This document shows, piece by piece, positions 34,198 to 42,574 of a stretch of DNA of 64,000 nt. Made by a program: the position numbers and the translations under genes. The stretch comes from Pseudomonadota bacterium (GTDB taxonomy: Bacteria > Pseudomonadota > Gammaproteobacteria > Steroidobacterales > Steroidobacteraceae), in contig JAFEDR010000011.1 of the NCBI GenBank assembly GCA_018241525.1, forward strand, positions 186,001-250,000, in the 5' to 3' direction. Under the pieces are notes generated by a model that was not told the origin of the DNA, ran no database searches, and saw only the letters and a list, made by a program, of their open reading frames with translations. Positions within the stretch are counted from its first letter, which is position 1. Each line of letters begins with the position of its first letter.

Positions 34198-34671
34198 TCA
34201 GTGCAGCGCGATGCTGCCGCGTTCGTCGAACGGGATGGTCCGCAGGAACGCGAGCCCGGTGCGCACCGTGCCGGCGAGCTGGTACTCGAGCGGCGGCGCC
34301 CCGTCGCGCAGCCGCGGCAGCACCTTCCAGAGCGTCGTCGCGAGGCGGGTCGTCAGGATCAGCTCGAACTCCGCCGAGCCGCTCGCCGGCACCGTGAAGG
34401 GGTTCGCCGAGCTGCCGTTGCCGAACTCCTCGCCGCCGAGCCGCAGCGCGTAGTCGATGCTCTCGACCGGCAGCGCCCGCGCGTTCGGGTTCTCGACCCG
34501 CAGCCGGACGCGCAGGTGCTGCTCGGCGAGAGTCGCATCGCGCACCTCGACGCCGACCAGCTCGAGCCGCGGGCGCTCGAAGTGCGGCGCGAGCGCCGCG
34601 CAGCCCGGCAGCGCCGCCAGCGCGACCAGCACGGCGCGCCGGCCGGCCCGGCGCGCGTCAGGCCCGGCCAT
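34198..34671 (-). CDS. LEA type 2 / WHy domain lipoprotein
   Basis: A 157-aa protein with a basic N-terminus, hydrophobic stretch and lipobox L-P-G-C (Cys24), hence a lipoprotein. The rest is a WHy/LEA14-like beta domain ('PRLELVGVEVRDATLAEQHLRVRLRVENPNARALPVESIDYALRLGGEEFGNG'). Such proteins are linked to desiccation or envelope stress. It overlaps the end of malQ by 14 bp on the same strand and is the last gene of the glycogen operon; a functional link to glycogen is unproven. Confidence 0.85.
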   Translation of the reverse strand: MAGPDARRAGRRAVLVALAALPGCAALAPHFERPRLELVGVEVRDATLAEQHLRVRLRVENPNARALPVESIDYALRLGGEEFGNGSSANPFTVPASGSAEFELILTTRLATTLWKVLPRLRDGAPPLEYQLAGTVRTGLAFLRTIPFDERGSIALH

Positions 34672-36118
34672 AGAGGCGGTTCCAGCGCGCGCAGCGTGCA
34701 GCGAGGTCGGCCGGCACGTCGCGCCAGTCGAAGCGCCAGTTCCAGTTGCCCTCGATCGTGCCGGGCAGGTTCATGCGCGCCGCGGTGCCGAGGCCGAGCA
34801 GGTCCTGCAGCGGCACGATCGCGAGCTGCGCCACCGAGGCGAGCACCGCGCGCGCCAGCGCGCGCGGCGCCTCGGCCGGCGCACAGCCGAGGTAGTCGGC
34901 CACGAACTGCCGTGCGGCCGGGTCGAGCTGCGCGTACCAGCCGGCGGTGGTGTCGTTGTCGTGCGTGCCGCTGTAGCCGACCGCGCGCGCGGTCCAGTGG
35001 TGGAGCACGTGGACGTTGCGCTGGTCGCCGTCGAAGCCGAACTGCGCGATGCGCATCCCCGGCAGGCCGAAGCCGTCGCGCAGCGCCTCGACCTCGGGCG
35101 TGATCACGCCGAGGTCCTCGGCCACCACCTCGAGGCCGCCGAACGCGTCGCGCGCCCGCGCGAGCAGCTCACGGCCGGGCGCGAGGCGCCACTCGCCGGT
35201 GGCGGCGGTCGGCGCGCTCGCCGGCACCGCCCAGTAGGCCTCGAGCCCGCGAAAGTGGTCGATGCGCACCAGGTCGAAGAGCTCGAACTGCGCGCGCAGG
35301 CGGTCGAGCCACCAGGCGAAGCCGGTCGCCTCGTGGACCTCCCAGCGGTAGAGGGGATTGCCCCAGCGCTGGCCGTCGGCCGAGAAGTAGTCGGGCGGCA
35401 CGCCGGCGACCGCGACCGGCAGGCCGGCGCCGTCGAGCTGGAAGAGCTCGGGGTGCGCCCAGACCTCGACGCTGTCCGGCGCCACGTAGATCGGGATGTC
35501 GCCGAACAGCCGCACGCCGCGACCCGCCGCGTAGGCCCGCAGCGCGTGCCACTGCGCGTGGAAGAAGTACTGCCCGGCCTCGATCTCGGCGATCGACGCC
35601 GCGAGCGCGCGGCGGGCGCCGTCGAGCGCGCCCGGCTCGCGGCGCCGCAGCGGCTCCGGCCACTGCCACCAGGGCCTGCCCTGCTCGCGCGCCTGGATCG
35701 CGGTGAAGAGCGCGTAGTCGCCGAGCCAGTGCGCCGCGCCCGCGCGGAAAGCGGCAAAGGCGCGTCCTTCGGCGGCGTGGCCCGCCAGCGCCGCCGCGGC
35801 CCGCGCGAGCAGCGCGGCGCGCGGCGCGCGGCCGAGATCGGCCGTCGGCACGAGGCCGGCCGCGGCCAGCGTCGCGAGGTCGACGAGCCCGGGGTCGCCG
35901 GCGTGGTTCGAGCGCGCGAAGTACGGCGAGCGGTCCGGGCCCACCGGGCCGAGCGGCAGGAACTGCCACACCGAGAAGCCGCCCGCGACCAGCCAGTCGA
36001 CGAAGCTGCGCGCGGCCTGGCCGAGCGCGCCGTGCGCCGCGTCCGGCAGCGAGGTCGCGTGCAGCAGCACGCCGGCGCGGCGCCGGTCGAGCACGCGCAG
36101 CGGCCCGGGCTGGCTCAT
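34658..36118 (-). CDS. malQ: 4-alpha-glucanotransferase
   Basis: A 486-aa GH77 enzyme that transfers maltodextrin units. Signatures include 'RRAGVLLHATSLP' at the start, 'LFGDIPIYVAPDSVEVWAHPELF', the nucleophile region 'VRIDHFRGLEAYWAVPA', 'VAEDLGVITPEVEALRDGFGLPGMRIAQF' and 'YSGTHDNDTTAGWY'. All catalytic acids are in place. Cytosolic. It lies between glgC (22-bp gap) and the LEA-type lipoprotein. With GlgP it recycles glucan chains. Confidence 0.95.
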   Translation of the reverse strand: MSQPGPLRVLDRRRAGVLLHATSLPDAAHGALGQAARSFVDWLVAGGFSVWQFLPLGPVGPDRSPYFARSNHAGDPGLVDLATLAAAGLVPTADLGRAPRAALLARAAAALAGHAAEGRAFAAFRAGAAHWLGDYALFTAIQAREQGRPWWQWPEPLRRREPGALDGARRALAASIAEIEAGQYFFHAQWHALRAYAAGRGVRLFGDIPIYVAPDSVEVWAHPELFQLDGAGLPVAVAGVPPDYFSADGQRWGNPLYRWEVHEATGFAWWLDRLRAQFELFDLVRIDHFRGLEAYWAVPASAPTAATGEWRLAPGRELLARARDAFGGLEVVAEDLGVITPEVEALRDGFGLPGMRIAQFGFDGDQRNVHVLHHWTARAVGYSGTHDNDTTAGWYAQLDPAARQFVADYLGCAPAEAPRALARAVLASVAQLAIVPLQDLLGLGTAARMNLPGTIEGNWNWRFDWRDVPADLAARCARWNRLYGRA

Positions 36119-36140
36119 CGCGCGCCCTGGCGCCGCGCGC

Positions 36141-37409
36141 TCAGGCGGGCTCCCGCAGCATGTCGGGGGTCACGAGCACGACGCCCTTGGCGGTGACCTC
36201 GAAGCGGCGCGCGTCGGCGGCGAGGTCGACGCCGATCCGCATGCCGTCCGGCACGACGCAGCCCTCGTCGAGGATCGCCCGCTGCACCACGCAGTCCTGG
36301 CCGACCGTGACGCGCGGCAACACGACCGCGGCCTGCAGCACCGAACGCTCCTCGACCCGCACGTCGGAGAACAGCAGCGACTCGCGCACCAGCGCCCCCG
36401 AGATGATGCAGCCGCCCGCCACCATCGAGTTCACTGCCATGCCGCGACGGCCGTCCTCGTCGAGGATGAACTTCGCCGGCGGCCGCTGCAGCTGGTAGGT
36501 CCAGATCGGCCATTCCTGGTCGTAGATGTTGAGCTCGGGCCGGACGTAGACGAGCTCCATGTTCGCCTCGTAGTAGGCGTCGAGCGTGCCGACGTCGCGC
36601 CAGTACGCCTGGGCGCGCGTGCGCACGTCCTGGAACGCGTAGGCGAACACCTGCAGGTCGTCGATCGCGGTCGGGATGATGTTGCGGCCGAAGTCGTGCT
36701 GCGAGTCGGCGAGCGCCGCGTCCGCGGTCAGCAGCTCCTCGAGCAGCTCGGCGTTGAAGACGTAGATGCCCATCGAGGCGAGCGCCGTGCCCGGCCGCCC
36801 CGGGATCGGCTCGGGCTCGCCGGGCTTCTCGGTGAAGCGCACCACCCGGTTGAACTCGGTGACCGACAGCACGCCGTACTCGCGGGCGCGCTCGCGCGGC
36901 ACCTCGACCACGCCGACGGTGATGTCGGCGTGCTTCTCGACGTGGTAGGCGACCATCGGGCCGTAGTCCATCGTGTAGATGTGATCGCCGGCGAGTACCA
37001 GCACGTGCTTCGGCCGGTGCGCACGGATGTACTCGAGGTTCTGGTAGATCGCGTCGGCCGTGCCGCGATACCAGTGCGGTCCGATCTGCTGCTGCGCCGG
37101 GATCACGTCGACGAACTCGCCGAACTCGCCGCTCAGGTAGCCCCAGCCGCGCTGCACGTGCTCGATCAGCGACTGCGCCTTGTACTGCGTCAGCACCGCG
37201 ATCTGGCGGATGCCGCTGTTCACGCAGTTCGACAGCACGAAGTCGATGATGCGGAACTTGCCGCCGAACGGCGTCGCGGGCTTGGCGCGGCCGTTGGTCA
37301 GCTGCTTCAGGCGCTCACCACGGCCGCCGGCCATGATGATCGCCAGGGTGCCGCTCGTCAGGCGGCTGACGTAGCGACCGGAGCCGCTGCTCGCCGTGGT
37401 GGGGCTCAT
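36141..37409 (-). CDS. glgC: Glucose-1-phosphate adenylyltransferase
   Basis: A 422-aa GlgC making ADP-glucose from ATP and glucose-1-phosphate, the first committed glycogen step. It has the nucleotide-binding 'IIMAGGRGERLKQLTNGRAKPATPFGGKFRIIDFVLSNC', the catalytic 'VLVLAGDHIYTMDYG' and a C-terminal left-handed beta-helix ('GCIISGALVRESLLFSDVRVEERSVLQ'). The N-terminal arginine/lysine allosteric region is of enterobacterial type, so control by fructose-1,6-bisphosphate and AMP is likely but not shown. Confidence 0.96.
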   Translation of the reverse strand: MSPTTASSGSGRYVSRLTSGTLAIIMAGGRGERLKQLTNGRAKPATPFGGKFRIIDFVLSNCVNSGIRQIAVLTQYKAQSLIEHVQRGWGYLSGEFGEFVDVIPAQQQIGPHWYRGTADAIYQNLEYIRAHRPKHVLVLAGDHIYTMDYGPMVAYHVEKHADITVGVVEVPRERAREYGVLSVTEFNRVVRFTEKPGEPEPIPGRPGTALASMGIYVFNAELLEELLTADAALADSQHDFGRNIIPTAIDDLQVFAYAFQDVRTRAQAYWRDVGTLDAYYEANMELVYVRPELNIYDQEWPIWTYQLQRPPAKFILDEDGRRGMAVNSMVAGGCIISGALVRESLLFSDVRVEERSVLQAAVVLPRVTVGQDCVVQRAILDEGCVVPDGMRIGVDLAADARRFEVTAKGVVLVTPDMLREPA

Positions 37410-37476
37410 GCGGATTCCACGCGTGGGACGAGCCTATGGTACCGCGCGACCCGGGACCCGCAACCGCGGCGGCCGC

Positions 37477-38463
37477 TCATCGCGCGGCCGCGGGTGGCGG
37501 CCCGAGCAGCGCACTGACGAGGATCCGCGCGACCGTGCCGCGGTGGTAGTCGGTCAGCCAGACGCTGCCGTCGACGACCGCGAGCGAGTCGCCGCCCTCC
37601 CCGAGCCAGCGGCGCCGCACCGCATCGCCCTCGACCGCGGTGGCCGTCAGCGGCACGCCGGCCATGGTCGTCCAGACGATGCCGTCGGCGAGCGCCACGT
37701 CGCCGCCGTGACCTGGCGTGCGCAGCGCGATCGTCGCGACCGCGCGCCGCTGCCGCGCGTCGATGCGCGTCAGCGTGCCGTCGCCCTGGTTCAGGGTGTA
37801 GACGAGGCCCTCGCCCGCGGCCAGGAATCGCGGCCCCGGCCCGGTCGCGACCCGGCCGAGCACCCGGCCGCTCGCCGCGTCGACGGCGGTCACCTCGTGG
37901 CCGCTCGCGCGCGTGACCCAGACCACCCCGTCCGCGTAGCGCGGATTGAACGAGCCCGGCGGCACCGCCACCCGCTGGCGGACGCGGCCGGTCGCGGGAT
38001 CGAGCCGGCTCAGGGTGCCCTTCGCATCGGTCACCAGCCAGACGCTGTCGGGGCTCGTCGTGATCCCGCCCTCGCTGGCCGCCGGGCCGACGCCCGGGTA
38101 GAGGCGCACGGCGAGCGTCGCCGTGTCGATGCGCGCCAGCACGTTCGGGTGCGCGCACAGGGGTACCCACACGGCGCCGAAGCCGGTGGCGAGCCCCGCG
38201 CACGGCTCGCCGGGCACCGGCACGCTGGCCACCCGCGTGTTGTCGCGCGGGTCGATGCGGTGCACGGCCTCCGGGCCCGTGCTGCCGACCCAGATCGAAC
38301 CGTCGCCGACCACGACCCAGTCGGCGGTCTTGCCGAGCGCGAGCGTCGCGACCACGGGCACCGATCCGATCGGCCGCTCGTCGGCTACCGCGCCCGAGGG
38401 CGGGACGAGCGCGCCGGCGAGCGTCGCCAGCAGGCCGGCGGCCACCGCGAGCTTCACAGCCAT
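37477..38463 (-). CDS. Secreted YncE/Vgb-like beta-propeller protein
   Basis: A 328-aa protein starting MAVKLAVAAGLLATLAGALVPPSGAVA (signal peptide), followed by seven or so ~40-residue repeats of the form 'DGSIWVGSTGPEAVHRIDPRDNTRVASVPVP' (W-V-x-n-x-I-D-x-x-t-x-x-V). This is a seven-bladed beta-propeller like YncE or streptogramin lyase; the catalytic histidines of Vgb are not obvious. It overlaps the glgP end by 10 bp and precedes glgC, so it is in the glycogen operon although exported, which is odd for that pathway. Confidence 0.8.
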   Translation of the reverse strand: MAVKLAVAAGLLATLAGALVPPSGAVADERPIGSVPVVATLALGKTADWVVVGDGSIWVGSTGPEAVHRIDPRDNTRVASVPVPGEPCAGLATGFGAVWVPLCAHPNVLARIDTATLAVRLYPGVGPAASEGGITTSPDSVWLVTDAKGTLSRLDPATGRVRQRVAVPPGSFNPRYADGVVWVTRASGHEVTAVDAASGRVLGRVATGPGPRFLAAGEGLVYTLNQGDGTLTRIDARQRRAVATIALRTPGHGGDVALADGIVWTTMAGVPLTATAVEGDAVRRRWLGEGGDSLAVVDGSVWLTDYHRGTVARILVSALLGPPPAAAR

Positions 38464-41063
38464 CGCATGAGCCCGAGCTCGTACGGATGGCTCAGCAGCT
38501 CGTGATGCGGCACGACGCGCACCCGCGCGCCGAGCCGGCCGCACCACGGCGGTGCCGCCTCGCAGACGAAACGATAGGCGCCGTCCGGCTCGCGAGCGCC
38601 GGTCGCACGGAAGGCCTCGATCGCGGTCTCGCGCCCCTCGCGGACCCGCACCGGCGCGCTCGCCGCGCCGAACGAGGTCAGCGCCGGCAGCTCGTGCGGC
38701 CCGTCCGGCAGCTCACGCGTGAGCACCAGCTCGAGCCGCACGTCCTCGGGCGCGAGTCCGCCGAGCGCGACCGCGACCTCGAGGCCGACGCGCTCGCCGA
38801 AGGCGACGCGCGCCGGCGTGTCCGAGGCGGCGCGCAGCGCGACCGCCGGCCAGGCGGCGGTCACCCGCGCGCGCCAGTCGGCGAGCGCCCGCGCGCCGGC
38901 ACCGTCCGCCGCTGCGAGCCGACGGCCCTGCGCGGCGGCCGGCCGGTACAGGCCGCTGACGTAGTTCTGCAGCATCCGGCGGGTGTTGAAGGCCGGGATC
39001 AGCGTCGCCATCGAGCGCTTGGCGCGCGCGATCCACGCCAGCGGCAGGCCGCGCGCATCGCGCTCATAGTAGAGCGGCACGACCTCGTCCTGCAGCACCT
39101 CGTAGAGCGAGCGGGCATCCTCGTCGTCGCGTCGCCCGTCGCTCGCCGACGAGGACGGGATGGCCCAGCCGTTCTCGCCGTCGAAGCCCTCCGCCCACCA
39201 GCCGTCCAGGATCGACAGGTTCAGCGTGCCGTTGATGCCGGCCTTCATGCCGCTCGTGCCGCTCGCCTCGAGCGGGTAGACGGGGTTGTTGAGCCAGACG
39301 TCGACGCCGGCCACCAGCGAGCGCGCGAGGCCGATGTCGTAGTCCTCGATGAACAGCACGCGGCCGAGAAACTCGGGCCGCTGCGACATCGCGTGCACCT
39401 CGCGGATCATCTGCCGGCCGGGCTCGTCCGCGGGATGGGCCTTGCCGGCGAACACGAACAGCACCGGCCGGGACGGATCGCCGACGATCGAGGCCAGCCA
39501 GTTCGGGTCGCGGAACAGGAGGTTCGCGCGCTTGTAGGTCGCGAAGCGGCGTGCGAAGCCGATCGTCAGCACCTGCGGGTTGTCGGGATTGAGGCCGCGC
39601 GCCAGGCGGCTGAAGTGGGCGTCGCTGACCTGGTTGCGGCTGCAGGAGTGCCGGAGGCGCGCGCGCAGCAGCTTGAGCAGGCTCGCCTTGGTGGCGAGCT
39701 TGACGTCCCAGAAGAGCGCGTCGGGGAGCGCGCAGATCTTCTGCCAGTACTCGGTGTCGGTCAGCCGGCGCCGCCACTCGAGGCCGAGCTCGGCGTCGAG
39801 CACGTCCTTCCAGCGCTGGAACAGGAAGGTCGGCACGTGCACGCCGTTGGTGACGTAGCCGATCGGGTTGTCGGCTGCCGGCAGCTCCGGCCAGGCCGGC
39901 GCGCAGATCTCGGCCGAGACGCCGCCGTGGATGCGGCTCACGCCGTTCTGGTGCCGCGAGAGCCGCAGCGCCAGCATCGTCATGTTGAGGTCGCCGCCGC
40001 CGCCGCTGCGGCCGAGCGCGAGCAGCTCGCCGCCGTCGATGCCGAGCCGGCGCGCCTGGCCGCCGAGGTAGTGCAGCACGAGCTCCGGCGGGAACGCGTC
40101 ATGGCCCGCCGCGACCGGCGTGTGGGTCGTGAACACGACGCTCGCCGCGACCGCCTCGATCGCGGCGCGGAACGGCAGCCCGGCCGCCACCTGCTCCGCC
40201 AGCAGCTCGAGGGCGAGGAATGCGGCGTGGCCCTCGTTCATGTGCCAGACGGTCGGCGCGAGCCCGAGCGCGCGCAGTGCGCGCACGCCGCCGATGCCGA
40301 GGATCAGCTCCTGCTGCAGCCGCATCTCGCGATCGCCGCCGTACAGCTTGTGCGTGATCGCGCGATCCGCCTCGCCGTTCTCGGGCACGTTGGTGTCGAG
40401 CAGGAACACGTCGATGCGACCGACCGTCGCGCGCCAGACCTGCGCGACCACCTCGCGCTCGGCGAGCGGCACGCGGACCTTCACCGCCGCGCCCGCCGCA
40501 TCGCGCGCGAGCGCGACCGCGATGTCCTCCGAGCTCGTCTCGCGGTACTCGGGTACCTGCACGCCGTCGGCGTCGAGCGTCTGGTGGAAGTAGCCCTGCC
40601 GGTAGAGGAGGCCCACGCCGACGAACTCGAGGCCCAGGTCGCTCGCGGTCTTGCAGTGATCGCCGGCCAGCACGCCGAGGCCGCCGGAGTAGTTCGGGAA
40701 GCTCTCGTGGAAGCCGTACTCGGCGCAGAAGTACGCCACCCGGTCGCCCGGCTCGAGGTCGGTGCCCGGGCCGAGGTGACGGGGCTCGCGCTGGTAGGCG
40801 TCGAAGCCGCGCAGCACCTGGTGGTACTGGTCGAGGAACACGTCGGAGGCGGCCGCCGCGTCGAGCTTCGCCTGGTCGATGCAGCGCAGGAACAGCCGCG
40901 GGTTGCCGCCGACGGTGTTCCAGAGCCGCTCGTCGAGCGCCTCGAAGAGCCGCCGGGTCGGCCGGTGCCAGCTGAAGCGGAGGTTGCCGGCGAGCTCGGC
41001 GAGGCGGGCCAGCGAGGCGGGCAGCGTCGGCTGCACTTCGATCGTGAACTTCTGGCCGTTCAT
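38454..41063 (-). CDS. glgP: Alpha-glucan phosphorylase (DUF3417 type)
   Basis: An 869-aa GT35 enzyme of the type with an N-terminal DUF3417 domain (~1-120, 'LPASLARLAELAGNLRFSWHRPTRRLFEALD'). It releases glucose-1-phosphate from glucan ends. 'GVSRIHGGVSAEICAPAWPELP', 'FARRFATYKRANLLF' and the PLP-lysine region 'EASGTSGMKAGINGTLNLSILDGWW' are present. It is the first gene of the minus-strand glycogen operon, with AGGAAA before the ATG. The C-terminal ~180 residues include an extra beta-rich part common to this subfamily. Confidence 0.95.
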   Translation of the reverse strand: MNGQKFTIEVQPTLPASLARLAELAGNLRFSWHRPTRRLFEALDERLWNTVGGNPRLFLRCIDQAKLDAAAASDVFLDQYHQVLRGFDAYQREPRHLGPGTDLEPGDRVAYFCAEYGFHESFPNYSGGLGVLAGDHCKTASDLGLEFVGVGLLYRQGYFHQTLDADGVQVPEYRETSSEDIAVALARDAAGAAVKVRVPLAEREVVAQVWRATVGRIDVFLLDTNVPENGEADRAITHKLYGGDREMRLQQELILGIGGVRALRALGLAPTVWHMNEGHAAFLALELLAEQVAAGLPFRAAIEAVAASVVFTTHTPVAAGHDAFPPELVLHYLGGQARRLGIDGGELLALGRSGGGGDLNMTMLALRLSRHQNGVSRIHGGVSAEICAPAWPELPAADNPIGYVTNGVHVPTFLFQRWKDVLDAELGLEWRRRLTDTEYWQKICALPDALFWDVKLATKASLLKLLRARLRHSCSRNQVSDAHFSRLARGLNPDNPQVLTIGFARRFATYKRANLLFRDPNWLASIVGDPSRPVLFVFAGKAHPADEPGRQMIREVHAMSQRPEFLGRVLFIEDYDIGLARSLVAGVDVWLNNPVYPLEASGTSGMKAGINGTLNLSILDGWWAEGFDGENGWAIPSSSASDGRRDDEDARSLYEVLQDEVVPLYYERDARGLPLAWIARAKRSMATLIPAFNTRRMLQNYVSGLYRPAAAQGRRLAAADGAGARALADWRARVTAAWPAVALRAASDTPARVAFGERVGLEVAVALGGLAPEDVRLELVLTRELPDGPHELPALTSFGAASAPVRVREGRETAIEAFRATGAREPDGAYRFVCEAAPPWCGRLGARVRVVPHHELLSHPYELGLMRWL

Positions 41064-41081
41064 GGACTTATGCGTTTCCTG

Positions 41082-41108
41082 GCCCGCCGGGAGGCGGGCG
41101 GCAGTCTA
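41082..41108 (-). promoter_or_regulatory. glgP -10 element and 5'-end hairpin
   Basis: TAGACT (41108 down to 41103, minus strand) would set the transcript start near 41096. The first bases transcribed then fold into GCCCGCC/GGCGGGC with a 4-nt loop (41082-41099), about 18 nt before the ATG, leaving the AGGAAA ribosome site free. Such a 5'-terminal hairpin could stabilise the long glycogen mRNA. Confidence 0.45.
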
Positions 41109-41182
41109 GCAAAGGCACTCATCGGCGCGATGAGCCGTGGGCTGGCTGCGATGAATAGCGAGGTGAACACTACTACTCACCA

Positions 41183-41210
41183 TTGACTAGTACTTGGTCA
41201 ACTATACAAT
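41183..41210 (+). promoter_or_regulatory. padR promoter with inverted repeat
   Basis: TTGACT (41183-41188), 16 nt, TACAAT (41205-41210) is a strong sigma-70 promoter; the predicted start is about 4 nt before the ATG. The -35 belongs to the inverted repeat TTGAC...GTCAA (41183-41187 and 41197-41201). A further GGTGA...TCACC pair lies upstream (41162-41181). PadR regulators commonly bind such dyads in their own promoters, so autorepression is likely. Confidence 0.6.
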
Positions 41211-41220
41211 TCACTCCAAC

Positions 41221-41664
41221 ATGAACGCCGACCTGCCACTGGAGCCCGAGGACGCCGCGAGCCCGACCCCCGACGGCGCGCTCGACGTCGAGGGTCTCGT
41301 GCGCAAGTTCCAGAAGGAACTGAACGCCGGCCTCATCGCGCTGGTGCTGCTCTCGGTGCTCGAGAACGCCAGCGAGGATCTCTATGGCTACCAGATCGCA
41401 AAGCGCCTGCAGGGCATGAGCCGCGGCACGAGCCCGATGAAGCAGGGCGCCCTCTACCCGGTGCTGCGCACACTCTCGGCCCACGGACTCCTCGCCAGCC
41501 GCGTGGTGCCCTCCTACGCCGGCCCGCCGCGCCGCTACTACCGCATCACGACCGCCGGCCGCGAGACGCTCGCGCGCTGGCTCGCCGTCTGGACCACGAC
41601 CCGGGACTTCGTCGACACCGCGGCCCGCGCAGAAGCGGGCCCCGGGTCTCCCCACCGAGAGTAA
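41221..41664 (+). CDS. PadR family transcriptional regulator
   Basis: A 147-aa regulator. After a ~25-residue polar leader it has the PadR winged helix ('ELNAGLIALVLLSVLENASEDLYGYQIAKRLQG', 'MKQGALYPVLRTLSAHGLLASRVVP', 'GPPRRYYRITTAGRETLARWLAVW'). It is short after the winged helix, like PadR-s2 proteins. The ATG at 41221 is used because the nearest in-frame codon upstream (TTG) lies inside the promoter. It is followed 4 bp later by a sensor-like membrane protein, the classic PadR/membrane-protein pairing. Confidence 0.92.
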   Translation: MNADLPLEPEDAASPTPDGALDVEGLVRKFQKELNAGLIALVLLSVLENASEDLYGYQIAKRLQGMSRGTSPMKQGALYPVLRTLSAHGLLASRVVPSYAGPPRRYYRITTAGRETLARWLAVWTTTRDFVDTAARAEAGPGSPHRE

Positions 41665-41668
41665 CGCC

Positions 41669-42574
41669 ATGAACCGTGCTGCCCCCCGCTCCATCGACCA
41701 GTACCTGGCGCAACTCCGCGAGTCGCTGCGCGGCGAGGACCCGGCGCTCGTCCAGGACGCGCTGTACGACGCGGAGGAATACCTGCGCGCCGAGGTCGCG
41801 AGCCACGCCGGCAAGAGCGAGGCGGACGTGCTCGAGCTGATCGCGAGCACCTACGGCGCACCGGAGGAGGTCGCGGAGGCCTACCGCACCACCGAGAAGA
41901 CGGTGCGCGAGGCACTTCGGCCGGTGGCGCCGCCGCCGCGCCGCACCGCGCTCGGCCGCTTCTTCGGCGTCTACGCCGACAGCCGCGCCTGGAGCGCGCT
42001 CTTCTACCTGCTGGTGTCGATCGCGACCGGGATCTTCTATTTCACGGTCGCGGTGACCGGACTCGCGATGTCGGCGGGACTCTCGATCCTGATCATCGGC
42101 GTGCCCTTCTTCCTGCTCTTCATCGGGCTGACGCGCGTGCTGTCGCTGGTCGAGGGGCGGCTGGTGGAGGGCCTGCTCGGCGTGCGCATGCCGCGCCGGC
42201 CGGTGCGCTCGACGCCCGGCATCGGCCTCGGCGCGCGCATCAAGGAGATGCTGTTCGACCGCCGCACCTGGACCACGATCCTCTACATGTTCCTGATGCT
42301 GCCGCTCGGCATCTTCTACTTCACCGCCAGCGTGATCGGACTCGCCTTCGGCGGCGCGGGCATCGCGGCGCCGGTGCTGTCGCTGCTGCACGCGGCCGGC
42401 TACATCCACGAGGGCGTGCAGGTGAACGGCGAGTTCGTGGCCTGGCCGGTCACGATCTGGTTCGCGCTCGTCGGCGTCGTGATCCTGACGGTCACGCTGC
42501 ACTTCGCGCGCGGCCTCGGCCAGGTGCACGGCGGCGTGGCGCGCGCGCTGCTCCTGTCGCGGGACGGCGAGTGA
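41669..42574 (+). CDS. DUF1700-like / sensor-domain membrane protein
   Basis: A 301-aa protein. Residues ~1-80 form an amphipathic helical region like the DUF1700/HAAS domain that partners with PadR ('YLAQLRESLRGEDPALVQDALYDAEEYLRAE...ASTYGAPEEVAEAYR'). The rest has four or five membrane spans in two similar halves, each with the repeated pattern 'GIFYFTVAVTGLA' / 'GIFYFTASVIGLA', as in Pfam 'Sensor' domains of actinobacterial kinases. It probably senses envelope or antimicrobial stress with PadR. It overlaps the next gene by GTGA. Confidence 0.8.
   Translation: MNRAAPRSIDQYLAQLRESLRGEDPALVQDALYDAEEYLRAEVASHAGKSEADVLELIASTYGAPEEVAEAYRTTEKTVREALRPVAPPPRRTALGRFFGVYADSRAWSALFYLLVSIATGIFYFTVAVTGLAMSAGLSILIIGVPFFLLFIGLTRVLSLVEGRLVEGLLGVRMPRRPVRSTPGIGLGARIKEMLFDRRTWTTILYMFLMLPLGIFYFTASVIGLAFGGAGIAAPVLSLLHAAGYIHEGVQVNGEFVAWPVTIWFALVGVVILTVTLHFARGLGQVHGGVARALLLSRDGE

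Noticed and set aside
38487..41186. An 899-codon open frame on the plus strand opposite glgP
   Set aside because: Low-complexity Arg/Val/Ala/Glu composition and no motif; the minus strand encodes a complete alpha-glucan phosphorylase.
41194..41220. Earlier TTG start for padR adding nine residues
   Set aside because: The codon lies inside the -35/-10 spacer of the promoter, so the transcript would not include it.
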